Positions 36,222 to 44,800 of a stretch of 64,000 nt of DNA are shown in pieces (within the stretch, counting starts at the first letter, position 1; each line of letters starts with the position of its first letter). The stretch lies in contig CAJGBY010000010.1 in the NCBI GenBank assembly GCA_904501735.1, positions 25,841 through 89,840 on the forward strand. The letters run 5' to 3'. A program made the position numbers and the translations under genes. A model generated the notes under the pieces. The model was not told where the DNA came from. It saw only the letters and a program-made list of their open reading frames with translations, and searched no databases. The DNA is from an uncultured Muribaculaceae bacterium. GTDB lineage: Bacteria > Bacteroidota > Bacteroidia > Bacteroidales > Muribaculaceae.

Positions 36222-36229
36222 CAAAAATA
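36222..36229 (-). promoter_or_regulatory. Promoter of the candidate small RNA
   Basis: TATTTTTG on the minus strand matches TAnnTTTG. No gene starts downstream before the terminator. Confidence 0.5.
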
Positions 36230-36314
36230 ATATTTCTAACACATATCTTGCAAGTTTTTTTCTTCTTTATATACAATATTTTAACTTTATTTAGATATAT
36301 TCGGTTTTTTCGCT

Positions 36315-36322
36315 TAACTTTG
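36315..36322 (+). promoter_or_regulatory. Promoter of the Ca/Na antiporter gene
   Basis: TAACTTTG lies 32 bases before the ATG at 36355. Confidence 0.65.
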
Positions 36323-36354
36323 CATCACAATTTATTTTAAAGCATCTATAAATA

Positions 36355-37317
36355 ATGGAAATTTTAATATTACTCATTGGATTAGCGATGTTAATTGTCG
36401 GCGCTAATTACCTCGTAGAATCATCGGTTGCAATAGCTAAAAGAGCTAAACTTTCCGATTTTGTCATCGGTCTAACTATTGTCGGTATCGGTACTTCTGC
36501 ACCCGAATTGCTAATTTCTATATCATCGGCACTCAACGGACATGGCGACATCTCACTCGGCAATGCTGTGGGATCAAACATCTGTAACATCCTTCTTATT
36601 CTCGGCGTTACAGCAGCCATCAAACCATTTACAATCGAACGCAACACACTCAAGCGCGACATTCCGTTCAATATCTTCACATCAATATTCCTTGTAGCAT
36701 TATTGTGCGTTGATATGCTTATCAACAATGCCAAAGGTTTCGCTCTATCGCGCATTGATGGCATAATATTCTTAATCGTTTTCGCTGGGTATATGACCTA
36801 CACAGTGAGAGCCAACAAAGCTCACGACGAATACGAAGAATCATCATCGTCTTGTTTGTCAAGCAAGCCTCTATGGCTCACTATCGCAATAGCAATATTC
36901 TCACTTTCAGTACTACTTTGGGGTGGTAACCTATTCCTCGACTCAGCCGTTATTCTTGCGCATAATTGGGGTATGAGTGAGGCTGTTATATCACTCACAA
37001 TCGTAGCTATAGGAACATCGCTACCCGAATTCATCACAAGTATCATTGCAGCATTGAAAGGTAACCCTCAACTTGCTCTCGGCAATGTATTAGGTTCTAA
37101 TATTTTCAACATTCTTCTCATTCTTGGCGCATCTTCACTTATTTCGCCATTTGAGATTATCGGTTTCAGCACCACCGATTTTGTAATGCTTGTATTCTCG
37201 GCTGTTCTTGTCTATGTATCGGCATTCACACTTGGCAAGATGAAAGTTGACCGCACCGAAGGTATCATCTTCATCGCTGTCTACATCGCCTACACTGCCC
37301 ACCTACTAATGAAATAA
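36355..37317 (+). CDS. Calcium/sodium antiporter (YrbG/CaCA family)
   Basis: A 320-residue inner-membrane protein of about ten helices arranged as two inverted repeats. Each repeat carries the alpha motif: Gly-Ile-Gly-Thr-Ser-Ala-Pro-Glu-Leu (about 45-53) followed by Gly-Asn-Ala-Val-Gly-Ser-Asn-Ile (70s), and Ala-Ile-Gly-Thr-Ser-Leu-Pro-Glu-Phe (about 220-228) followed by Gly-Asn-Val-Leu-Gly-Ser-Asn-Ile. The Glu residues in these motifs bind the cation. It exchanges Ca2+ for Na+ or H+ across the inner membrane. Monocistronic, with its own promoter and terminator. Confidence 0.93.
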   Translation: MEILILLIGLAMLIVGANYLVESSVAIAKRAKLSDFVIGLTIVGIGTSAPELLISISSALNGHGDISLGNAVGSNICNILLILGVTAAIKPFTIERNTLKRDIPFNIFTSIFLVALLCVDMLINNAKGFALSRIDGIIFLIVFAGYMTYTVRANKAHDEYEESSSSCLSSKPLWLTIAIAIFSLSVLLWGGNLFLDSAVILAHNWGMSEAVISLTIVAIGTSLPEFITSIIAALKGNPQLALGNVLGSNIFNILLILGASSLISPFEIIGFSTTDFVMLVFSAVLVYVSAFTLGKMKVDRTEGIIFIAVYIAYTAHLLMK

Positions 37318-37340
37318 CATCAACATTACACATATAATAT

Positions 37341-37380
37341 AAAAGAGATTATCCCAAATATTTGAGATAATCTCTTTTTT
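37341..37380. terminator. Bidirectional terminator
   Basis: A 13-bp stem (37341-37353 with 37366-37378) with flanking A and T runs lies between the antiporter and the convergent tRNA-Arg. Confidence 0.85.
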
Positions 37381-37381
37381 G

Positions 37382-37453
37382 TATTCCCGTGGGGGGTCGA
37401 ACCCCAATCGAAGGAACCGGAATCCTTTATTCTATCCATTGAACTACGGGAAC
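37382..37453 (-). tRNA. tRNA-Arg (anticodon CCG)
   Basis: A 72-nt cloverleaf with a 7-bp acceptor (G1-U72 pair), anticodon loop TTCCGGT reading CGG, and a 5-bp T stem. CCA is not encoded. Confidence 0.95.
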
Positions 37454-37540
37454 ATTCTCTCTAAATATAATTAATGTTGAATTTATTAGCTTTTACCTTT
37501 TCTTTGGTTGTTTTTTGCTAATTTTTCTTATTTGAGGTGG

Positions 37541-37548
37541 CAAAAGTA
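37541..37548 (-). promoter_or_regulatory. Possible promoter of tRNA-Arg(CCG)
   Basis: TACTTTTG on the minus strand lies 87 bases before the mature tRNA, which would leave a long 5' leader to be processed. Confidence 0.4.
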
Positions 37549-37560
37549 ATAAAGAATTTG

Positions 37561-37568
37561 TAGTTTTG
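37561..37568 (+). promoter_or_regulatory. Promoter of ung
   Basis: TAGTTTTG lies 27 bases before the ATG at 37596. Confidence 0.55.
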
Positions 37569-37595
37569 CAACACGCAATATCAATTTTGACAACG

Positions 37596-38258
37596 ATGAA
37601 CATAAAAATAGAGGAAAGTTGGAAACAAGTCCTTGCAGAAGAATGGAACAAGGATTATTTTGTTAATTTGACACATTTCGTGCGCAACGAATATGCCACT
37701 TCACAGGTATTTCCTCCTGGTCGCGAAATCTTTGCTGCATTCGATGCTACTCCTTTCGACAAGGTGAAGGTAGTCATCATCGGACAAGACCCCTATCACG
37801 ATGTAAATCAAGCCAATGGGTTATGCTTCTCGGTACGCGACGGCATTCCGTTCCCGCCATCGTTGCTCAACATTTTCAAAGAAATCGAAAACGACCTCGG
37901 CACTCCTATTCCTGCGAGTGGCGACCTAAGCCGTTGGGCTCATCAAGGTGTCCTATTGCTCAACTCCACCCTCACTGTTCGCGCTCACTCGGCTGGATCA
38001 CATCAAAACAAAGGATGGGAACAATTCACCGACGAAGTGATTCTTCAACTTGCGCAACGCAAGGAAAACCTCGTGTTCATTTTATGGGGAGCCTATGCCA
38101 TCAAAAAAGGTGCTTTCATCAATCGCATGAAACACCTTGTACTCACCTCGCCACACCCATCTCCATTGAGCGCTTATCGTGGATTCTTTGGCAACAAGCA
38201 CTTTTCGTTAACCAACGAATACCTTATTAAACATGGCAAACAACCTATCGAATGGTAA
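37596..38258 (+). CDS. ung: Uracil-DNA glycosylase
   Basis: The 220-residue family 1 UDG has the water-activating loop Gly-Gln-Asp-Pro-Tyr-His-Asp (about 62-68, catalytic Asp), the uracil-binding Leu-Leu-Leu-Asn-Ser near 121 and the minor-groove loop His-Pro-Ser-Pro-Leu-Ser near 186. It removes uracil from DNA to start base excision repair. The ATG at 37596 is preferred to a TTG at 37566, which overlaps the promoter. The DUF5103 gene begins 3 bases after its stop, so they are co-transcribed. Confidence 0.96.
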   Translation: MNIKIEESWKQVLAEEWNKDYFVNLTHFVRNEYATSQVFPPGREIFAAFDATPFDKVKVVIIGQDPYHDVNQANGLCFSVRDGIPFPPSLLNIFKEIENDLGTPIPASGDLSRWAHQGVLLLNSTLTVRAHSAGSHQNKGWEQFTDEVILQLAQRKENLVFILWGAYAIKKGAFINRMKHLVLTSPHPSPLSAYRGFFGNKHFSLTNEYLIKHGKQPIEW

Positions 38259-38261
38259 TTT

Positions 38262-39533
38262 ATGAAAAATAGATTCTTACACATATTATTATTAATTATA
38301 TTGGTGGCGTTTTCATCTCGCGCTCAAATTCTTGAAAACGACACTCGCACACAAGTAGCCGATAGCCGTTTCAAATCACTGCAAGTGAAACTCGATGGCA
38401 ACGACTACTTCCCTCCTATTATCACCCTCAACAGCGAGGACAAGATTCGCATCTCTTTCGATGAGCTCGATGAAGAACGATCATATCTTCGTTATAGCGT
38501 AGTGCATTGCAACGCCGATTGGACTCCAAGCGACCTTGTAGAAAGTGAATATGTCGATGGCTTCAACTATGCCGACATCACCGACTTCAAGCACTCTTTG
38601 GGCACTCTAACCCACTACATTCACTACTCTTTCACCTTGCCCAACGACGAAATCAGTTTCTTAATCTCAGGGAATTACCTCGTTAAGGTATATCACGAAG
38701 ACGAACCCGAAAACACTCTCCTTCAAGCGCGATTTTATGTGTGCGAGAATGCTGTATCGATAGCTGCATCGGCCACAAGTCGCACCGACATCGACTACAA
38801 TGGTGAGCACCAACAAGTGTCATTCACTGTCAACACACGAAACTATGCTATTCGCAATATGTACACCGACTTGAAGGCTCATGTAACTCAAAATAGCCGT
38901 TCCGACAACGAAGTCGTAGTCAATCAACCTCTCATGGTTTCGGGCAAAAACATAACTTTTGACCACGACCGAAAACTGATTTTTGAAGCTGGCAACGAGT
39001 TCCGCCGCATCGAAACTGTGGCTCAACACAACATATCTATGGGAGTTGAGCGCATGCAATACCACCACCCTTACTATCACGCCATACTCTACACCGATCG
39101 TATGCGCACCAACGATAGCTATCTCTACGACAAGACGCAAATGGGTCGCTTCACAATCAGAAACAGTGAAGCCTACGACTCCGACAACGGTTCCGAATAC
39201 ATCATTACACACTTCACCCTCGACACCGAAGGCCAACTAAGCAACGGGAAAATCTACTTAAACGGAGAATTTACCAACAACCTATTCACTCCGTCGACTA
39301 TGATGAAATACGACCCTGCAACAGGACTCTACACTGCCGATTTGCTCTTAAAACAAGGGGCTTACAACTATCAATACCTCTTTGTTCCCGACGGAAGCAC
39401 ACGAGGTTACTCATCGCTCGAAGGCAATAAGTTCCAAACAGTCAACGAGTATCTCATCCGACTCTATCATCGCGACCCATCGTCACGATACGACCGCCTC
39501 ATCGGCTTCGCCATTACCTTCTCTGGCAAATAA
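38262..39533 (+). CDS. DUF5103 protein (T9SS plug-like)
   Basis: A 423-residue exported protein with signal peptide 1-21 (Ser-Ser-Arg-Ala-Gln). The beta-rich body shows Tyr-Ser-Val-Val-His-Cys-Asn-Ala-Asp-Trp-Thr-Pro-Ser (77-89) and a C-terminal half with Asn-Asn-Leu-Phe-Thr-Pro and Tyr-Gln-Tyr-Leu-Phe-Val-Pro-Asp, both typical of DUF5103. The family includes the Plug protein that blocks the SprA channel from the periplasmic side when no cargo is engaged. It is encoded about 7.5 kb from sprA, downstream of ung by 3 bases. The Plug role is from knowledge of the family, not from this sequence. Confidence 0.85.
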   Translation: MKNRFLHILLLIILVAFSSRAQILENDTRTQVADSRFKSLQVKLDGNDYFPPIITLNSEDKIRISFDELDEERSYLRYSVVHCNADWTPSDLVESEYVDGFNYADITDFKHSLGTLTHYIHYSFTLPNDEISFLISGNYLVKVYHEDEPENTLLQARFYVCENAVSIAASATSRTDIDYNGEHQQVSFTVNTRNYAIRNMYTDLKAHVTQNSRSDNEVVVNQPLMVSGKNITFDHDRKLIFEAGNEFRRIETVAQHNISMGVERMQYHHPYYHAILYTDRMRTNDSYLYDKTQMGRFTIRNSEAYDSDNGSEYIITHFTLDTEGQLSNGKIYLNGEFTNNLFTPSTMMKYDPATGLYTADLLLKQGAYNYQYLFVPDGSTRGYSSLEGNKFQTVNEYLIRLYHRDPSSRYDRLIGFAITFSGK

Positions 39534-39539
39534 TACTCA

Positions 39540-41870
39540 TCAGAATGGATAGCCGATTGCTATGTGGAAGGCAAGGCTTTTCTTGAACGATGGCATATTG
39601 AAATAGCCACTCTTTCCTGTATCGTATGGAGCGTGCAACCCTATACCTAAGTCGGCACGCAACACAAGCATTTCCATATCGAAACGCAATCCAGCTCCTG
39701 TACCCACAGCCAATTGCTTGAAGAATGAGCCCTCTCCAAGAGCACCTCCTGGGCGTGAAGCATCTTTCTCAAGAAGCCACACATTACCTGCATCAAGGAA
39801 TATTGCTCCATGCAAATAGCCCATCAATGGGAAACGATATTCGCCATTGAATTCCAACTTGAATGTACCTGTTTGGTCATAATATCCATTCGTTACATCG
39901 GCTGCTGGGCGATAGCTACCTGGACCTACTGCACGCACACCAAACGCACGCAACGAGTTAGCTCCACCTATATAGAATTGCTCGCTATAAGGCACTTGAT
40001 TAGAATTTCCGTAGGCATGAGCAGCTCCTGCAAACAATCGAAACACCATCCAATGCTTCGACATTGGGTGATGGAATAGCTTACATGAATACACCAACTG
40101 TGTTTGAGCCTTAACAAATTGTGAGAATGGCGTACCGAATAGCTCTTTTTCGCCATGCTTACCAGCCAAACTCCATATTCCCGAGAATATATTTCCGGCT
40201 TCCATCACTGTTGATGTCCACACCATATTATTATTTCGGTCAATCTGCTTGTCGTAAGTGTATGAATAGCTCATCAATGGCACAAACTGATCTTTAAAAC
40301 TCAATGCCACTGCTGGATTTTCTTCCATTGCAGCATTGAACGCATCGGTCGTACTCAACATCTTCGTATATGTGAGCTTAAATGGTGTAAATTCATTCAA
40401 CGAGTTACGATTAGCATGCCATTTCCAACTAAATCCTGCTCCAAATTGCACCATTTTGAAATAGCTTGGGCGATTGAGCAAATCGGCCGACAACGACACT
40501 CGTGTCCAGTTGATATATCTACGGCTACGGTCGATAAACTTCGGTGCGAGCAATCTTGGGAACGACAATGTAGAATTCAACCCAAACTCATAGGAATTTA
40601 TCGAGCCTGTATCGTTTTCACGACTTCCACTACCTGTTTGCCATTCATATCCCGCAGTTATTTGAGTAGTAAGTAGTTCTCCACCACCAAACAGATTCTT
40701 ATTGGTAAGCGAACCCACCACTGCTGGGCCTATATAACTATTTGACTTTGAAGTAGCTTGAAATTCTATCGCAGCTTCCATCGGTTGATCTAGAGTACAA
40801 TTCACTTTTACATCCACACTATCACGACCATTTAATGAATCGAGTGGCGTAACATCAATATTTACTGTACTAAATATCCCCATTCGCGATAGATTCAATT
40901 GAGTTTGATCAATATCTCTCACTCGTATTATACGACCTTTGCGGAAGCGCAAACAAGATGGCACAAGATCATCGCGCAAGCGCATAGGTAGCATTTTTAC
41001 CAATTTCCCTTGACGAATTACAAGTGTGTCGGGCGTTCCTCTACCAAACGGACGATTTACAACAGCCTCAACATCGCCTACATAATATTTCTTTAGAGCT
41101 GCCTTCTTTATATTGTCGGCAAGCGTGATCCGCAATGCAATCTCGCCTTCATTCTCGGTACTATCAGCAAGATATTCGATAAAGTCGGGTTGAAAATAGT
41201 AATACCCCATGTTTCGCACACGCGAGGCTATCACTTCGCGCACACTACTCAACGAATCGGTAATATATCTCTGACCTGGTTTCAAGTACTCACTTCGGTG
41301 TGCTATCGAGTCGATAGCATGCTCAAGTTCGCTCGCTCCATTAATATACTCAATGCGTGAAAACAAATAAGGTTTCCCTATATTCACATAATAAGACAAC
41401 TTTGCCTTCTTGGCATTCTTCTTGTCTTTTACCAACTCATAACGAGCAGTTCCTGAGAAATAGCCATTATTATCGAGCACCGATTTCATCATTCCCACTC
41501 GCAACGACGGATTTACATCATCAATCACGACTGGTTGCTCCACAAGTTTGTCATACAACCACCCTTTTACACCTTTGCTATCAGCATCCCAGTTGTTATA
41601 TACCCACAACCCCAATGGGAATGGAGTACGCAAGTAAGGTGAGTACAAACTATTATTTGGTTTCACATTTATCACATCAAATAGATAAGTATCTACCTCA
41701 TCGGGTACTTTCTCACCTTTTTCAGGCGTTACTTTGAAGGTTTTAACTCCTGTATAAAGTTGTTCGCCTTCTACGAGTCGGCTTGTTGTAGAGCACGAAG
41801 CCACACACATTGCGCATAGCAACATCGCTACACACTTCACAACTATATTATTGCTTATTCTTCTCATCAT
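39540..41870 (-). CDS. tamL: TamL: TamA-like outer-membrane lipoprotein, BamA superfamily
   Basis: A 776-residue protein with a lipoprotein signal (Val-Ala-Ser-Cys, Cys26), POTRA-like domains (about 40-400) and a C-terminal Omp85 barrel (about 430-776) containing Gly-Gly-Ala-Asn-Ser-Leu-Arg-Ala-Phe-Gly-Val-Arg, the barrel-lumen (V/I)RGF-like motif region, and a final Phe. In Bacteroidota the TamA counterpart is a lipoprotein. It acts with TamB in outer-membrane assembly or lipid transfer. Its ATG overlaps the tamB stop by one base (TAATG), so translation is coupled. Confidence 0.9.
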   Translation of the reverse strand: MMRRISNNIVVKCVAMLLCAMCVASCSTTSRLVEGEQLYTGVKTFKVTPEKGEKVPDEVDTYLFDVINVKPNNSLYSPYLRTPFPLGLWVYNNWDADSKGVKGWLYDKLVEQPVVIDDVNPSLRVGMMKSVLDNNGYFSGTARYELVKDKKNAKKAKLSYYVNIGKPYLFSRIEYINGASELEHAIDSIAHRSEYLKPGQRYITDSLSSVREVIASRVRNMGYYYFQPDFIEYLADSTENEGEIALRITLADNIKKAALKKYYVGDVEAVVNRPFGRGTPDTLVIRQGKLVKMLPMRLRDDLVPSCLRFRKGRIIRVRDIDQTQLNLSRMGIFSTVNIDVTPLDSLNGRDSVDVKVNCTLDQPMEAAIEFQATSKSNSYIGPAVVGSLTNKNLFGGGELLTTQITAGYEWQTGSGSRENDTGSINSYEFGLNSTLSFPRLLAPKFIDRSRRYINWTRVSLSADLLNRPSYFKMVQFGAGFSWKWHANRNSLNEFTPFKLTYTKMLSTTDAFNAAMEENPAVALSFKDQFVPLMSYSYTYDKQIDRNNNMVWTSTVMEAGNIFSGIWSLAGKHGEKELFGTPFSQFVKAQTQLVYSCKLFHHPMSKHWMVFRLFAGAAHAYGNSNQVPYSEQFYIGGANSLRAFGVRAVGPGSYRPAADVTNGYYDQTGTFKLEFNGEYRFPLMGYLHGAIFLDAGNVWLLEKDASRPGGALGEGSFFKQLAVGTGAGLRFDMEMLVLRADLGIGLHAPYDTGKSGYFNMPSFKKSLAFHIAIGYPF

Positions 41871-44800
41871 TAGTCCTTTTTAGGTTGCACAACTGGCGAT
41901 TCTTCCAATCTTATCGTGGTATCTTTCACCGCTGCATCATCTTTTTTTGCAGTGATTTTTCGTGGTCTGAATCGGAACAAGTTCTTCAATGTCGACAATT
42001 TGCGTTTAATCACAAATGCGCCACCCATCTCAGTAACCTCGCCTTCAAGCACACTTTCATATCCTGTATGTCTGAACAACTTGACCGACATCGTTCCTCT
42101 CTGATTAAGCATATACACAAACGAGATGTCATTCAACAAGCTATTAGCAAAACTATCTTCGGTATCACCTCCAGGACTGTAATTTCCACCCACCACAATC
42201 TTAAATCGGTCATTAAAGAGCGATTTTGATATCTTATATGAATAAGTGGTCGATTTTGATTTTTCATCACCCGAGCCGTTATCAAATTGGTTCACGCCGA
42301 ATGTCAAGTCAACACCTTTTATCGTATTAGCCGCCCAACGATTGATTTGTGAATTTAGGAACGAATACAATGGATTGCCATTCATATTGGCTGTCGTTCC
42401 CAATCCTGTATATGTACCATAAAGAAGCATATTGATGGCTTGACTTGAACGCTGCGATGGCGACATCGACAACAATTCATTCTTCACCGTTACATCTTCT
42501 TTCGTACTCAAATCAAAATTCATATCCATATTATTGAGCGTATTTCCAATGCTCATCGTTACAAGGAAATCGATCATTCGAGATTCTTGACCTTCGTGTT
42601 GCACATTGGCCTTCATTTCGTCGACAGCACTGATATTGAGCTCTGGATTGAGCACATCACCATTCCACGATATGTAACTGCCTTCCACAAAGTCAAATTT
42701 CTTTTCCGATAACAATGGTGGTGTGTAGCGAGCAAAACCATCTTTGAGCGTATATCTACCCACAAGACGCATATCACCAAGCGAACTTTGTGAATAGTTC
42801 AAGATACCACTTCCCGATAGTTCCACCCTATCATTTCCACTATTCGACAAGTATACACTGAATTTAGAGCCTTGTTGTATATTTAGCTTTGCATTTAGCT
42901 TGAAGTTCGACTTTGTTAGTTCCAGGTTGGTCAATGAATCAACTTCGGCCTTTGCTGTATCAGCAAAACTTACAAACTTTACCATATTTTCATCAGTTTG
43001 AGTCGACAATGCACTCACATCGGTTTGCATCACATAGGTAAGATTAGTAGCTGGCAACAATGACAACGATGCATCTACATTCATATCATTCATCGTTCCC
43101 TTCACCTTTGCATCTACAGTCGCATATCCTTTACCGAAAAGTTCCATCTTGCGTTGTTGTTTGCTATTCACAAACTCCACATTTTTACCTTTCAGTGTCA
43201 AATCCATTGGCATCTCATTCATCGGTGTCAAATTCACATAGCCATCCACGGCTATTGCATTGTTATTGCTACCATAAATGTTATACTGATTGAAACGCAC
43301 CACATTCGAGTCTACTGGTATAGTGTCATCGCCCAATTTCAAGTGCGAGCCAAATAGTGGCAAGCTAATTGCAGCATCATGGCCTAGCACATAACCATTA
43401 ATTGATGGTTCAGTGAGACTTCCTGTTATGTTCATTGAACCATTCAATGCGCCATCAAGTTTTACCATATCACCTGGCACAAATGGATTCACAACATTCA
43501 TAGGGAAACTATCAAGTTTCACCAATATATTATATGGATTTTGTGATGTTGTGTCGTTCAACGAACCTCTTGCAACGACTGTTCTTCGGCCATTAACATC
43601 AAATGATGAAATCAATCTTACGAAATGCTTATCTGGGTCAAGTTCAAGACCTAATTTGAACGCAAAATCGCCCACTTCCTTTCGGTTGAACTTGAAATCT
43701 TTCATTCGCGTTACACCACCACCAAGAATATTCTTTCGGTCGAGAATCAACTTAATATCAGCACTCAATTCGCCACTCATAGGTGGTATGAAAGGCGACA
43801 CCTTTAGCCATTCTGCTATTTGCACACCTCCAAGGCTCAATTTCACATCGTCCTGACCTTCGCGTCCTTGTTTATCCTCAGTGCGAACCATGATAAAACT
43901 TGAATCGCTTCGCAAATGCAAATCGGCCTCAAATTGCTTCTTAATATAGTTGTAATTCACACTATTACCATCATTCACATCCCATTTACGATAACCAATA
44001 ATTGGCACCTTAGGGAAAATATTCACATTCACAGCCGTATCCGACAAGCGTGCATTCACACCGAAACGGAATCCTTGTTCACCCTTGATGTTATGCTGTT
44101 CGAGAAGCATTCCAAGCATACTACCTCTCACGCCACCCTTCAATGTTACTTGAGCAAATTCGTCATTTGTGCCTTTCTCATTACCCACATGTAACTTATA
44201 TGTGAGATATTTGTTGCGTTGATTAGCGTACACACTCACTGTATCAAGACGCATTGTTCCCGATTCCACGCCCAACGCAAGACCATTCATATAGATTGTA
44301 CTATCGTTAACGATATTCAGTGCCAAATCCTTCACTTTCACATCATACGACTTCAATGCTTGCTTCAACAGATTTTGTTCACCCACTTTTAGGTCGCATG
44401 AGAAATGTGGCAACGCGTTTTGTAGTGTATCGAGATCTAGATTCTTCGCAGCGATTTCATATTCTACAATCTTCATACTACGCTCAAGACAAGCCAACAG
44501 TGTATCTATGCCACACGATGCATTGAAATCCACCATCATATCTTCTTCCTTTGCCGATAGCATTATATGATCTTCGCTACTCACAAATAACGCATTAAAT
44601 TCATCTGTAGAATAAGTTGCGTCGGGCAATACCCACTTGAAATCACGCAAACTCATATCCACATCATACAAATTTTTAGCTACATTAGCTTTACCAAATG
44701 CAACAATCTTTCCTTTGCCTCGACATGTTGTTTCCGAAAGTTTCAACGCCTTTAGGTCCACATTATCTATCGTTCCATCTACGATAAACTCATAGTCAGC

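Noticed and set aside
36207..36230. Seven-codon plus-strand frame starting ATGAAAAAC near the small RNA
   Set aside because: It overlaps the minus-strand promoter box and has no upstream plus-strand promoter; it is too short to support.
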